The position numbers were made by a program, and so were the translations under genes. 64,000 bases of DNA, from NCBI GenBank assembly GCA_036971715.1, contig JAVHJL010000005.1, positions 1,550,001 through 1,614,000 on the forward strand. Reading direction: 5' to 3'. The notes under the pieces are model-generated. The model saw only the letters and a program-made list of their open reading frames with translations, searched no databases and had not been told where the DNA came from. The number at the start of each line of letters is the position of its first letter. Within the stretch, counting starts at the first letter, position 1. Source of the DNA: Arthrobotrys musiformis. Its lineage: Eukaryota; Ascomycota; Orbiliomycetes; Orbiliales; Orbiliaceae. Shown one piece after another: positions 49,779 through 62,875 of the stretch.

Positions 49779-50665
49779 ACGGATAAGACGGAGTTGGGAA
49801 CGGCTGTATATACTTGGGACGGAAGGATTCGGGATACAGATGCATTTTTTGCCTTCATATGCATATGTATTATGCATGGATCGGTTTTTGAGCGACGGCG
49901 TTTTTATCATCTTTCATGGTGGCCTGGTTGAAGATAGACCTATTTTTTTTGGACTCTAGGTGTGTCTTGAATATTTAGACGCACGGTGTTTAATGATGTG
50001 TGTACATATTTGAGTTGACCCCCTGCTGGAAAGTCCGGCGGAGGAAAAGTCGGAGTTCTTAGGAGTTTTTTTTTTATCGTTTTGTTTTCTGTATGCATAG
50101 GAAAGTACTTTTTAAACTTGGGGCATATGATAAGATAGGAGGACGCGGGGAATGGAAGATAAAACGATTTTGTTCTTGATTACTTTATTGGCAAAAAAGA
50201 GGTTCTGATATCATTTGTGCTGAATTCTATAGATCTAGTGGTAATGTAACTTCTTGACTCCTTGACTAGCTAACTATAGACACAAAGAGACCCGCGAGGG
50301 TGTGTAAGGTTGTGTAGCTAGAGTTTTTTTTATGATCAACGAACCAACTCGTCTTGGAGGAGGTGCGTCGTTCTTTCTCCGTCGTATCCACGATCTCCGT
50401 ATATGGATTCGAAAGTTGCGCAATCAAGATCCAGTGAAACTTTTCTTGCTATCAACTTCTGGGTCCCCTCCATAGCGCACTGCCAACTTGTGTACCCAAA
50501 TTCACACCGCTTGTCGCACACTAATATGTCTTAATATGCAAGTATGCAAGTATGCAATCGCTCCCACTTTGAAATGTGGTCAAAGAGCAGTGACAGCAAG
50601 TTTCGGCCGTATTCAACAGCTCCTCATCCTCCTCATCCTCCTCATACTGCCCGCCAAGCTTTTCT
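49779..50665. other. intergenic region, convergent 3' flanks
   Basis: Joint 3' flank of two convergent genes. A short minus-strand open frame (50336-50521, 61 codons, MCDKRCEFGYTSWQC) is present without other support. A CTCCTCAT tandem repeat lies at about 50620-50645. Confidence 0.3.
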
Positions 50666-52033
50666 TTAATCAGTCCTCCTCAACCAATTCATCACCGCCA
50701 TGACTGCCTTCAATGCGTCGATTCGTCCGTCCACTTCGATCAGGCTGTACCATTTTGTTCGCCCGATCCTGCAAGTACACCATTCTGGGTTTTTCTCGAT
50801 GTATTCATCGGATGGTTTTTGGCCTGTTCTGATGAATTTGATGTATGCCTGGGTTAAGAATACGTGTGAGATCGCGAGGTGGTGGTTGACGGATGAGATC
50901 AGGAAAAGCTGTCGGTGTGCGTTAGTCACAACTATATAAGACGATTATAAGGGAGAGAAAAACTCACGTCGTCGCCACCGATTTCTTTATCCTTTCCAAC
51001 AGCTTGATATCTAACCTTCTTGTGCATACCCGTTCTGGATCGCTCCTGACTCAATGTCAAAAGTGCGGATAACTCATGCACTGCATCGGCTACATCGTCC
51101 GTTTCTGTAAACTTCTCTTCGTTGCGGGTTTGTAGCACCGCTGCGGGGCCGACTACTACGCCTTCCTTACGTTCTGGAATGGTGGGGGGTTGGCTGTGGA
51201 GGTATAGATCCGCTTTGACGGAGAAGAGGGAACGGTTGGAAAGGAGCTTTGGAGGGTAACGTGGGGGGCTGGGTTTTCCATCATTTCGATGTGTTAGTAT
51301 TGTTTGTGCAGTAATTTAGAGCTCTGTTTCTAGCCTCGAAGACTAGCACCCTAGCTCCGGGTGCGAAATCATAGGAAAAAATCATGAACGGGAGGGCGTC
51401 ATACTATATCCGCATATCGAACCCCCAAGCAACGGGGTCCACAAAGTTCCTCAGCAATTCCTCCCGATATTTCGCAGCGCTTCTCGCCGCAGCGCCCGCG
51501 GCACCGCCGTCCACGGGTATCCCATCGGCCTTATTATTCTCCTTCCCACTCTTATCCGCCGGAGTCTCGGACGACAAGATCAATTCAACCATCTCCATGG
51601 CCTGAAAGAATTTATAAAAGTTCCCAATCTTGATATCCCTCCTCCGTCTGGCGATAAAATCGTAGGCATCCTGATTCTCCACCACGATCTCCCTCTTCCG
51701 CTGGTTGAACAGACTGTTTTCATCACTGTCGTTTTCGTCCGGGTGGTATTTGGCGGGGATCAGTGTGGATAAGGGGAGATCGTAGGTGTAGGTGACATTG
51801 AGAAGTTGTAAATGCGACGGGAGCACGTCGGAGGGTTTTCGGATGGTGGAGAAGATTTGGGTGACTGTTTCTAGAGACGGGACCGTGATTGGGGCATCCG
51901 GGGAAGGGGTAGCGCAGAGGGAGAGGCAGCGGGGGTAAGTTATGGAAGTCAACCGGGCCTTCTTGATCGCGGGGTTACGCGGGGCGGATTTGTCCTTATC
52001 GGCAGGGATCAGGAGGTTCCAATTTGCAAACAT
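50666..52033 (-). CDS. unknown protein, 390 aa, three exons
   Basis: Exons on the minus strand are 51405-52033, 50968-51268 and 50666-50908, all joined in phase. The protein starts MFANWNLLIPADKDKSAPRNP. It has a helical, basic middle (DAYDFIARRRRDIKIGNFYKFFQAMEM), a Gly/Ala-rich patch, then HELSALLTLSQERSRTGMHK. The C-terminal region of alternating hydrophobic and charged residues includes WCTCRIGRTKWYSLIEVDGR and ends NWLRRTD. The length, intact splicing and non-repetitive sequence argue for a conserved gene. No signal peptide, membrane segment or known fold was recognised, so the function is left open. Confidence 0.75.
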
Positions 52034-53315
52034 CTTGAGTGTATTCCTCTCAGGCTGGTATTCTTCTTCTTCTTCTTATTTTGAGTATGAAGGTTCCCCC
52101 TTTTCCGTTTAGTAGAACTTGGGGTGATGTGGGGAAGTTACGTCGCAGAAGGGGATACCGGGAAGCCAGCCATGTGGGTGTAGGAAGACGTCGAAGGAAA
52201 GACAGGAAGGAGAAGGGTATGCGTTGCGGATTGTTGGATTTTTCGTGGGGCGTGTATGTGCTGTTTTCTTGTGAGGAGTAGCTCGGGTAGAGTAACCTTC
52301 CCTTCTCTCGAGCTCTCTAACGACACAAATTGGCAAGGAAAAAAGAGCTATCCTGCTCGTGTGGGAAAGGGGAAGGGGAGGGAGAAAGGAGGGAAGCTTT
52401 AAATGTGATCAATCAATTATCCGCGGTCACATTTACACGTCCCTTTTTTTTTGTTTAAGAAAAAAAAACAAAGAAGAGAAAAAGAAGGCAAAGAGAGAGG
52501 TTATGAGTGAGAGAGGATGTGTAATGGAAATGGGGGTGCTCGAGCAAAGAGGAGTAAGCAGGTTGAATCCGAAGCAGAGCGGGTGGAGCAAGGACCTGGT
52601 TTTAATGCTGGCAGGAGCTAAACCTAGTTCGCGGCTGCCGTTCAAGCGGTCCCGCGTGCAGGGATTAGCTATCGAAGTGTGGGTCCGTGAACTCGGACGA
52701 TGATACGATAATGAGGACGTTACGAATCAACATCGCATTGACGCTTTGGTTAGGAAACCATTCTCACGTTACTCAAGTGCTCAGTTGGGCCGGTGGATAC
52801 TAGTGGATATCGATACTAGCGGATTATATAGGATTATCCCGGCAAGAGGGCGAACGTTGAAGTTGGGCTTAGGCTGTGTAACATTGTGCTTTCTGGTTTC
52901 TACTTTTACGAGTTAGACGTTCTCAGCTATGACCAAAATAAACGCAAGCCTTAAGTACAACAGATAGATACTTATATATGTATATGGGTGTCGATGCCAC
53001 GAATCACGTATCCACATGTGCATGCTAGCATTCTAGGATACTAAGCTGCATTTAAATCTACTAGAACGATACCTGCAGCGTAATCGGGTTATAATATATC
53101 ACGAGGGCCTCCCGCAGCGCTGACATACGCGGCCACTCATCAATTCCAAGCCCCTCGCTAAGGACTTCAAACTTAGGCCTAACTTGAGACCATTCTATCT
53201 ACATGCGCTGTGTTAGAAGCTTGGGCTTGATGTTTATAAAAGCGGCACTACTAGCTATTTTAAAATGCAAAAAATACAATTACCGCTGGAAATATCCAAC
53301 ATCCAGATCAAAAAC
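52034..53315. other. intergenic, promoter of the unknown gene and unassigned sequence
   Basis: Contains a purine-rich segment (about 52440-52505) and CT-rich leader sequence. No supportable gene. Confidence 0.3.
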
Positions 53316-53669
53316 ATGTGGACTTTAGGAACGACTATTCTGCCAAGTGTGCTAGTACGCTGTGCCAGTTGCGCGCATGCTGCAGCCCGCCCAACCAATC
53401 GTGAGACACGTTCAACTCAGCCTGTAGCCCAACACTCCAATTCTGTAGCCCTGAGCCCTAGTGCTCCAAAATTCAACGTCTGTGTATGTACGTACTTGGT
53501 ATTTGATCGACTTGAAAGTAATCCGGGTCAATTCAGCCTTGGAAAAGAAGTTTTGAAAGAGTTCAATGGTGAACCATCCTTGGCACGCTTGGCTTCAACT
53601 GATCAAGACTGGAACTACCAAATATCAATACTGAGAGAAGCATGCACAGCAGTATTCAAGAGGCTGTAA
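53316..53669 (+). CDS. possible small secreted protein, 117 aa
   Basis: A single open frame from ATG 53316 begins with a likely signal sequence, MWTLGTTILPSVLVRCASC, followed by AHAAARP, a plausible cleavage region. The rest is a short Thr/Ser-rich part, a CVCTYLVFDRLESNPG segment and a helical C-terminus (WNYQISILREACTAVFKRL). An in-frame ATG lies further upstream at 53265. No family is recognised. It is a modest candidate for an effector-like protein. Confidence 0.35.
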   Translation: MWTLGTTILPSVLVRCASCAHAAARPTNRETRSTQPVAQHSNSVALSPSAPKFNVCVCTYLVFDRLESNPGQFSLGKEVLKEFNGEPSLARLASTDQDWNYQISILREACTAVFKRL

Positions 53670-53810
53670 GGTCTATGCGCTAATAGAAAATTATCCCTTA
53701 ACGTCAGAACCAAAAATCAAGTACCCCTGTCTGTATATTTATAAACAAGTCCTTACTCATATATATATATTATGATATCAATGCATCCTCAAAGCCTTCT
53801 CCTTCATTCA

Positions 53811-53832
53811 AAAGAGAAAGAGAAAGAGAAAG
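53811..53832 (+). repeat. GAGAAA simple repeat
   Basis: Tandem AAAGAG units, about three and a half copies. Confidence 0.8.
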
Positions 53833-54248
53833 CTCTGTGTACCAGTGTGCATATGAATGTTTCTACCAACCTAATTTGGTCTTAATATTATGACTATGTA
53901 GCTCCCGTGTAGCTCCTAGTATCCTTTGTAAAATGTATATTGAATGCTATGAGGGCCGATGAGTGGGTGAGGGAAACTTTCATGGGTTTCCAGGGCCCAA
54001 CTACCTCGCATGTGGTATTTTGATCTTCAGGCACAATTTGATTCCACGGGAAGCCCCAGCTAGCCCGATGTCACCTGAAGTCGTACACGTCTCAAAGAAC
54101 GTTACGTAGACATTCTATTGGTCCCCGGTGCTGTTGTGCCACCAGAGTACAGTTAGGCGCATAGTGTGAAGAGCTTTGAGTGATATCAATGAGTCCGTCT
54201 CCATCGGGCACAGACATAGCACTGTAATTTTTTTTTCAAATGTATACC

Positions 54249-54266
54249 TATATATATATATATATA
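54249..54266 (+). repeat. TA dinucleotide repeat
   Basis: Nine TA units about 330 bp upstream of the MYND-gene start. Confidence 0.85.
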
Positions 54267-54594
54267 CCATCCCCTCTTTCTCTTGTTCACCCTTAGGCCT
54301 TCATCACTCTCTTCATGACCTCTATCATTCAATTTATCTCAACCTAACACTCTTGTTCTCATCCCAATTCTCACCAAACTACGACTTGTGTTCAAAAGCT
54401 TGTAGCTCAGGAAGCGATAATCTTGTGATCGATCGATATCAAGCCACCAAACCAACAGCTAGCTAAGACAATCACGAAACTTCCATTCAGTAGGGGTAGG
54501 TGTTCGTCAAATTTAAGCAACACTTATAGCTTGTCCATCAAGCGTTCTAATATCACAATCCGTTTAGCTAAAGGTCGATTGACTAGGAATTAAG

Positions 54595-57500
54595 ATGTCG
54601 ACCCCGGAATTCTATGATGGGCACGGGTTTTTTTACCCCACCGGCAACAGCCCCGCAATCAATCTAGTAGCACATATCCCACCGGAGGTTGACGCTCAAG
54701 TTCTTTCTTTGGGCTGCGGCGACGTTCGAAATATCCTCTTCACCATCTTCACTGAGTCCACAGATCATAGCGGAGGTGAACGTAAGATATAACCCAGAGC
54801 ATGCACTGTTATAGCAATCTACATTTTCTAATTAATATTGCCATGGGTAGTGCGTAAAAAGTATCATTTTACTTGTTGTGATATTGAAGGGGCGGTTATC
54901 GGTACGTATATGACCTTCCACAGCTATAATGTGCTCCGGCCTCGTACCTATACACAACATAGGAATGGCGGTGCGTTTTAGATATCCTTATCCCTAACTA
55001 TAACATAAATAGCCCGAAATATTCTTCTCCTAGCAATGATCATGAAGAATGAAAATCATTCAACCATGTGGTCAATCTATTACGACATATTTCTGTCAGA
55101 GGCAGACTCCCAGGCCCTCCAACGCCACTTGGACGAACTTCTATCGGCTTCAGAAGATATAGGTTCGTGGGCCAAGATCTCTGTGGGTAGCGCCCTCACA
55201 TTTGGTTCCAAATATACTCTTGCTGTTGTCAGACGGTTCTGGAGTGCTTGGGCGGGGGTTCTAAAAGATGTTGAGAAGCAAAGTCAGCGTCGAAAATCCG
55301 TTGAACAGGAGCTTGACAAAGTCGTCAAATCCAGGGGGCCTAGGGGCACAGTTTTGTCGTTGTCGCGATCCGGCGGTCCTTTGGCTCTAGAGGTGCTGCT
55401 GCCCTCGATCGATCACTTCGACCACTATTGGAAACATGGCACCACAGACCGTCATAAGAAAGAGCCGCCAGTGTCCAACCCGACATTCACCTTGTCAAAG
55501 TTTGGGAAGAAATTCAGTGTTCACTACGGTTAGTTGACTCTAGGGCCGAGATACCACGAATGATACCTACTGAAGCTCGGAAAACTGTTAAATAGGAACG
55601 AACCCACTCGCTGGATTCCATCTGTCTACAGCTGTCGTCCCACTCGAATTTTCAAGCGGATCAGCCAAAACCCTCTTCCCGGTGAATAAAAATTCAGATT
55701 TCACCCGGCTAGTCAGCTGTGCCATGGACGAATTCAAGCTTTGGTGCAATTCCTTCGTAAAGAGACAAGTTCAAGGCCGTGGTGCGGTCACCATCTGTTT
55801 CTTAGTCGATGGAGCGCTAGAGTTTTGCGGCAGCATAAGCCCGGAGAGTGATGTCACCGGAATAAAGGAGGTAAACGAATCAAATGCAACTTCAAAGGGA
55901 TACTTCTACAACCACCCCATGCAGTTTAACGTTATCGACATATCAAATCTGATTGACCATGTCGGCACCTACAACATCTTGCTCTCGGTTCTGGCCCTGC
56001 TTCGAAAAGATCATCTCAGTTATCTAAGCACTGAGACATTACTTGACTATGAATTTGATTTAGAATCCGAGACTGGGGCTTTGTTCCACGTTTTCGGGGT
56101 TGATCCAGCTTCACTTTTTACTCTGCTTGGGATCACGGTTGTCGATTTCATTTGCGGACAGACTAGCATATCCAATATCAGTGAACACCAGTTGGAAGTA
56201 TTTGGCAAGGGTGCGCAAAGACAAGTCCGTCTTATCTGGAAGTGGATTCCGTCGTTCTCGCCCGAAGGTATCAGCAGCGACCGCGCATCGATCCTGCCAC
56301 GGCCCAAGTTTACCTACGATTTGCTTCCGATGATAGATTTTCTGGCTGATATATACAGGAAGTTGTTCGCCATTGAGAACCACGCATGGGCCAGGCGAAA
56401 GATGGCAAAGAGCATTCAGAAAGCTGTGGACCGCAGCGGCCCTCCCTCGAGCATCGCCATCAACGTCCTACAGCATAATACCCGAAGAACATTCTCATTA
56501 CTGCTGCAGAAGATCAAACGCGCGACATCCGAGACTGTGAATTGGGATGAGCTCGTGGAAAAACTAACCATGGTCGTGACGCACGAATGCGGAAGCTTTG
56601 TCGCATCCTGCTTCCTTCAAGAACAAATGGTTCAAAATCATCTTCATGGCGTCGGAACCGCAGAATGTTTTATGGATGACCCCAAAACAGTTGCAATCAA
56701 ATACGGCAAAGGGTTGTTCAGCAAAATCGTTCAAACTAGGAGTAGTAATCTTGTAACTTGTGTTACTATCTCCGTTCCTATGGACGTTTTCCAGAAGCTC
56801 AAAACGCGAGATATCAAGAAAATCGGCACTCCTCCGTTGCAGATGGCGTTATATTCTGGCAACTTGTTGAATAATTTCAGCATCATTCAGCGCAGATTCG
56901 GGAAGCTTGATGCAATAGACAGCTCTGATTATCCCGGGTTAACCATTCAGCAAGGCGCGCCAATCCTAAATGAGGATCCGGACGGTTGGATGGGAACGTC
57001 AGACATTCTATACAGCTGCATGGTCCCGACATGGTTTTTGCTATTTGGCGACTGTAAGGTATCCTTAGGTATTGTGTCTACTCCAGGCACGTCCCTTCTC
57101 ATCCCAGAACTCGGAATCGGCCCCATGATGACCCTTTTCGAAGCAAGCGTCTCGAATAGCAAGATAGTACGACTTTCTACGAAAGTCCCCTCACCCACTT
57201 CATTTTTAAATGAGCCCATGGTCTTAAAACCAACCGGAAACCCGGGCGATACCGAGTCTACGGGTCCTAGTGCCTCAGAATCGTCTGAGCCGCAGACAGA
57301 GTATAGACTTGTCATGGTACCGAATTTTCGCCCGAAGATCCAGGCATTCTTTACTGCAGAGTCGCCAAAGATTGATCCTGCGTTTTCTGCAAGAATCAAT
57401 CGTATATCATACCGCTGGTCTATGGGAGATGACGAAAATCTAATTAAACTACTGGAGGACAGAGCGACAATCTCGTGCACTAGAATGGGGTCCTCGACAG

Positions 57501-58657
57501 TTACTATCTATCTTGGTCCCGAGTCCAAGGTTGTTACCTTCCCGTTCCCAATTTCAACAGAAACAAAACTCTTAGTAGCCAGGAAGTCAAAGTACATTGA
57601 GGTATGTTATTACACCCCCCTCTTAATTAAGAAGGCAGCTCAACTAAATGTCAAATAAAATCTTTAGATTGAAGCGGCACTATTCAACTCTGGTCAAGTA
57701 CCCAGCTACGTCCACTTTCCTATCGAGATAGTAAGCAAACCTGTCCGCGGTATCGCTTCATGGAACATGCAGCGAATCAATCTCGACAAATCACCAGTCG
57801 TTGCCGTCAACGTTGCCAAATATGGGCAAAAGATGTATGAGTGGATCAACTCAACCGCCTCATTCGCACTTTCCAAAAGAGAACGAGCAAATATCAATTC
57901 CCAGGCTACAAAATACTCCGGAGACCTGCTGTCAGAAATCAAGGAAACGATTCACATGATTCTAGTCCGCCATCTCGGGATCCAGGGATTTCAAAATTCT
58001 ACCTTTGTTTTGGCATGTGCCGGTGTTCGCGGCTACATGCTCATCTACGTCAAGGATATCCGTCTCGACCTTTCAGGACAAAACGTCATCGCCGACTGCG
58101 CTCTCATCCCGTTTGAGGATGACAACCTAGAGAAGATTACTCCGCTTATCGCTCATAATTTCCACCATGCGCCTCTTAAGAACTCGCCACAGGAAGCGAA
58201 AGCCTGGCTGCAGGTATCAGCCAGCTTTGTCGAGAGATGTCGAACATGGCAACATAAATCCGATTGCCAATATTTCAAATCCGGACGAGTCCCGCTCTCC
58301 TCCCCGGAGCTTAAAATCGGCAACCCTCCGATTTGCGGTTGCGGAAGGGGAATCTTCCCTGAGGAGTTCTTCCAGGATCGCAAGATCAAACCACTTTTGC
58401 CATTTGCGACCCGCGCTGCGATTGGACCATTGTTCCCACCACCATACTCCATGGAGCTCCAGAATATTAATGAGCTCATTCCAAAGTTAGGGGCCTTGAA
58501 TATTCCATCGCACCCAAAGGAAGGGGAATGCGCTACGTGTGGGAAAGAAGCAGGTGGAGATGTCAAGCTATCGAAATGTTCTGCGTGCATGAAAGTTGAA
58601 TACTGTAGCAAGGAGTGTCAGAAGAGAGACTGGAAGGCCCACAAAAAGACTCACTAG
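54595..58657 (+). CDS. DUF4470 and MYND zinc-finger protein, 1249 aa
   Basis: Five exons (54595-54781, 54851-54901, 55013-55528, 55596-57601, 57668-58657) all join in phase. The N-terminus matches DUF4470: FFYPTGNSPAINL, VLSLGCGDVRNILFTIF and CCDIEGAVIARNILLLAMI. A large central region without recognised domain follows, and the C-terminus is a MYND zinc finger. The finger reads CATC, then CSACMKVEYCSKECQKRDW, then HKKTH as the last residues. MYND fingers bind proline-rich peptides. Here the final zinc ligand, usually Cys, would have to be the terminal His (HKKTH), because the chain stops there. DUF4470 plus MYND is a common fungal pairing of unknown role. Confidence 0.9.
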
Positions 58658-58950
58658 GCTCAAGAGTGTTCGAGAAAGAGGAAAGCTTTCAAAGTCCTTC
58701 CACCGAGATTAAGGACTAGACTCCTTTATTGACATCCGTCCCGTGTTGAACTGTTGTATATTATCAATGCCAAGAAATATGATTATTCAGGAAATCTCCC
58801 AAATAAGACGAGAATTCATGTTCGATTCTTAGACGACTTAATTTAACCTTCCCACGAGAAGAACGGGGTGTTTTTAAAAAGCTTGTTTTCTCCCTTCCAC
58901 AAATCAAACCATCAATCAATCCGGTGAGGATAGTAAATAACATTCAATTC

Positions 58951-60050
58951 TTAGTTCCGCTTCAATTCAGACAATCGCCTTGCAGCCTCCAAGATGCCCC
59001 CTTCCTCATGTTTAACCCACATATCGACCCAATCCTCCCTATTTTTCAAATACTGGTCCCCGGCATCTTCAGTATCATCTTCTTTAGGCCTCTCAATATA
59101 AATTGTGGTCAAACCACAAGCCTTGGCTGCCCTCAAATCCCCCATGTGTGCTCTATATTATGCAGATATCCATGTTAGCAATCGTATATCCTCATCCATA
59201 ACATAAAGGTCGAAGAAAGGAAAGAAACATACGCAACCATTGCCACCTTCCCCCTCTCCTTAAACCTCCACTCGTCCTCTCCCTCCTTTACATCCCCATT
59301 TTCCTCAAGGTACTCTTCCCACTCCTCCTTCCCTCCAACCCCGAGCACCTCACACGCACCCACATAAACCTTAGCCTCGGGTTTATACCCCCTCCAAAGC
59401 TGTCCGCTCAGGAGTGCATCAAACTTCACCCCGCTGGTCCTCTGTAAATCAACCAGCAGCCTGAAATTCCCGTTCGAAAGGGTAGATACGATCGCTAGGT
59501 TTTTTAAAGAATCAATACCGGGTTGTGAGTCATCCCATGCTTTGAGGGTATGCCACGCCCTCGACAACGCGTAGATTTCAGAAGGAGTGAAAAGATGATA
59601 AAGCGAGTATTTTTTGAGAAGTCCGCGGAGAGATTGTAGATGGTGGGAATCTACCGTTGTATACGGTTCCTCAGATGGTTCTGAATGAGCGGTAGCCCGG
59701 GGGATGGACGGTGCGACATCGTTCAATGATACTTCTTTGTCGTTATTGTTGATGTCGGGCGTTCCTATGGGTAGTCTGGTACCACCGTGGGTTACGACGA
59801 AGTTTTTGTAACCATCTCGCCATTCTTGAGCGAATGATTTTGAAAATTTGGTTATTGCTTCTGGGGTTGAGAGGTCTGGTTGTGAACCATTTGCTGCGGA
59901 AGTAGATGAAGGACGTGCGTCCAAAGAAGTGAGCTTCTGCGAGAGAAGCTTAGAGATCTCTGAGGAAATTGTAGTGCGCCAGTCATAGACCGTGCCGAAT
60001 ACGTCAAAGACGAAGGCGGTGGGGAGGGTATCAAGTGTTTTCGGCGCCAT
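58951..60050 (-). CDS. HAD superfamily type II hydrolase (L-2-haloacid dehalogenase-like)
   Basis: Two exons on the minus strand (59233-60050, 58951-59152) give 339 aa. HAD motifs are in order. Motif I is FVFDVFGTVYDWR with the nucleophile Asp. Motif II is IVSTLSNGN with Ser. Motif III is YKPEAKVY with Lys. Motif IV is AAHMGDLRAAKACGLTTIYI, which is completed by splicing after MVA. These match haloacid dehalogenase type II proteins, which act on small acids. The real substrate may differ, since many fungal members are of unknown specificity. A disordered insertion (residues about 45-150, Ser/Asn-rich) in the cap region makes it longer than bacterial enzymes. The gene converges on the DUF4470-MYND gene, with about 290 bp between stops. 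Confidence 0.9.
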
Positions 60051-60697
60051 GGTTTCGAATTGGTATCAAAAACACCCTAATAGTTCAAATGAGTCACTTG
60101 GATTTTTAATCCCTCAGACGTGATTTTTGGAGTTTCCATACCTCACTTATATATAGAAATATATCAATTGGTATGTCGATGTTGCATCTATCGGCGTAGG
60201 ACCGAGCTGTCGAAACACCAGAAGCCTGCTATATCGGTCCACGCCCCGGACTGCGGGGAGGGACTAGTAGGATTTATAATATTATACCGCGAGCCGAGGT
60301 AGTCGAATGGCCCCTCAGACTGTGCTCCAACGTCATCTTACCTACCTATTAGCTCACGATTGTACAACCCTGTTCACAGATCAAGATCAGATCCCGCATT
60401 CGAAGAGCCCCCGATTCATAGTGTGATAGACGGTGTGAAAATACCACAATTACAACGCATCATGTGGTACAAGAGAGATCTAATATTAGACACAGTCTTG
60501 CGAACGCTCAATATAATAATTATAATACGTTAAGCTTGTTTGGACACGCTTTTTTTGAGGGGGGGATAAAAAAATAAAATAAAACATAATGAAAACAATA
60601 AACCTATATATATCCGGCGGGTTGAGTATGAAATATAATAAACTAAAAGGGACCAACCAAACTATACGTACACCACATTCGCAGCCAACTGGTATAC
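60051..60697. other. intergenic region upstream of the HAD gene
   Basis: Promoter of the HAD gene and 3' flank of the F-box gene; no gene seen. Confidence 0.3.
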
Positions 60698-62875
60698 CTA
60701 CATAGCTTCGCGACTAAGGTGTTCCGCGCACTCCTTTGCCACCATCGCAACCAACTCGGATTCAGTCTCCGTACGATAAATGAAATCAAGGATGCGTTCT
60801 CCTGTATATTTCTTGACGCACGCATCAACTTTCCCCTCAACTTCTTCGTAACATCTGTCGAAAAACTTATTCGCTCCCACCCGCTTCTCCATCCATCTCT
60901 CGGAGTCTTCCAACGCTTCTGTGAGGATCCGAAGGTATTCCTTCAAAGCTGTGTTTTTATCTATCGGGGGCAGCTCCCCCGAATTTGCTCCCTCCGCAAT
61001 CTTCCAGCCATACTCCAAACAAAATTGTGGCGTCAATAGGGGGAGTAAACTTCTGATATCCTTCTCACATTGCTCTGCGAACTGAGAGGCACGTGGTCCC
61101 ATGGGAATGAGATCAGCCTTATGTTCCAAGGACGTTGGCATGGAACGCAGAGAGGTTTTCACAGTCAACTCGGCCAACGCGTCCAACTCGGCCGTTTGCT
61201 CATTATCAGCAGCGCTGCGGCCTTCAAAGATATCATGATATTTCTTGTGAGCCCACGGTAGGGAATCTGGAGATGTACTTCCCATGAGCTTAACGAAAAC
61301 AGGTTCCCCCAAACACTCAGCTGCTAGGCCTGATAAATTCATTTTTGAGGCATGATTCAACCCCTTATTCAACCTTAATATTGCCTGAGCTAACCCTTGG
61401 ACGAGATTTCGCAACCCGATCAATTTACAACTTCGGAGGTTTCGAAATTTCACATGTTCCTCTTTGACAATCAACGGAAAGGGAAAGAATTTGGGTAGAA
61501 ACTTCGCGTTGTTCTGTGGGTGGTTATGTCGGTATCTGATTCTCAGATTCTCGACGTGGGTGAGCGGGTGGTTTAAGAGCTGTTGAAACCAGTCCCTCGA
61601 GAATATACCCTCGTATACCACAGTTTTTGCGCTTTCCGGGGGTGGGCAAAAGAAGGACGGATGGAAGAACTTCCCCAGAATTTTTAAAGTGCGGAGCTTT
61701 GGCATTCGCTGGATAGTATCCCTGAGGTAAACCAGGTGCTCGAGACGGTCCAACCTGAACTTTTGATAGTAGAGATTCTTATCGAAATCTCTGACCGATA
61801 AGATCGAAAGATGTTTGAGGTTGACTGCCCTTTTTAAGACCACGGTCAATTGAAGCGCCAGAATCACATTCGATTGACTGGGATCCGGTCCGTCGTTCTG
61901 CGGCCAGTGACCTTCCATGGAACTGGGATTATACAGGCACAAACGCGTACTGTTGTCGTCTTCATATTCGTCGTCATCGTCGTCGTCGTAGCACCGCCCG
62001 AATCCAAACCCGCCGGTATAATTATTGGTCCAGCTCGGTTGCGCTTCTCCAGTAATAGTCCAATCGAGTTCCAACCGTAAGTCCGTAATAGTTTGGAACC
62101 GGAAATTGTCGGTGATTCCCGGATCTAGGCTCATTGTGACGATGAATGAACAGTTTCCCGGTCCCTTCTTGAGCAAATAGTCCTGAACTTGGGCCAAAAA
62201 CACCAGGCCTTTGTGGGCAGCTCGTCTCGTGCCCGGCCGACCTGGGATTGTACGGTCGTCATCATGTGTCGACGTTATGCCGAACGCAGTGTATCCTTTT
62301 TGTTTCGAAGTAAACACCCAAATTTTAGCAATCGCACGAATGGGCCAATTCGAAGGCTCAGGGGCTGGTATATGACTTAGGGGGGGGGTTTATAAAAAAT
62401 AAATGCAAAAGGAGGGGTTAATGGGGAACAACATACTCCGGATGTATGACAGCTCGACACAATCCAAGTCCAGCCCACCGGCACTCAACAGCTCCCCAAG
62501 GTAACTGCACAAGCCGCTTCCCAGAAATCCGCTATGGGCCTCCGGCGACCACGTCAAACTCAATCTATGAAGCCGCAGGCTTCGAGTATGCTTCAGTCCA
62601 CTACCTTCCTCCCCTCCTTTCCCACTCTGCTGGGCCAGCCTTATGGATTTCATGATCCTGTTGTAAATCGACTCGTGCAGATCCAGGCCCTCGGTGGGGC
62701 CGGGCTCCGCAGGGTCGAATTTATACAGCCTTAAATCACTCCAAAGGCCCCTATTGCATACCGGGTAGAGCGCTTTACACGTCTGGCGTAACGAGGATGT
62801 GTCCTGCGGATCCAGGTACCCCAAAATCTCGTAGAGGAGTTCGGGAACTGCCCCGATTTCTTTGAGCGAAGGCAT
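60698..62875 (-). CDS. F-box protein, 701 aa
   Basis: Two exons on the minus strand (62437-62875, 60698-62364) join in phase after ELSYIR. The N-terminal F-box is clear: AVPELLYEILGYLDPQDTSS, followed by SLRQTCKALYPVCNRGLW. The remainder has repeated LxxLxxLxI-type segments (LKHLSILSVRDF, MPKLRTLKILGKFF, HVENLRIRYRH) consistent with a degenerate leucine-rich solenoid. An acidic loop (DDDDDDEYEDD) and a helical C-terminus ending AEHLSREAM follow. It is presumably an SCF subunit with a fungal-specific substrate domain. It differs from the FBXO9-type gene at 39.9 kb. Confidence 0.85.

Larger units (their letters stand above)
53670..54594. other. intergenic region with GA-rich and TA simple repeats
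   Basis: Contains a GAAAGA-type repeat (53811-53832) and a TA dinucleotide run (54249-54266). It precedes the DUF4470-MYND gene and probably includes its promoter. Confidence 0.4.

Noticed and set aside
60285..60345. Sequence resembling a tRNA D arm (GCCGAGGTAGTCGAATGGC)
   Set aside because: No T arm or B box follows and the acceptor ends do not pair.
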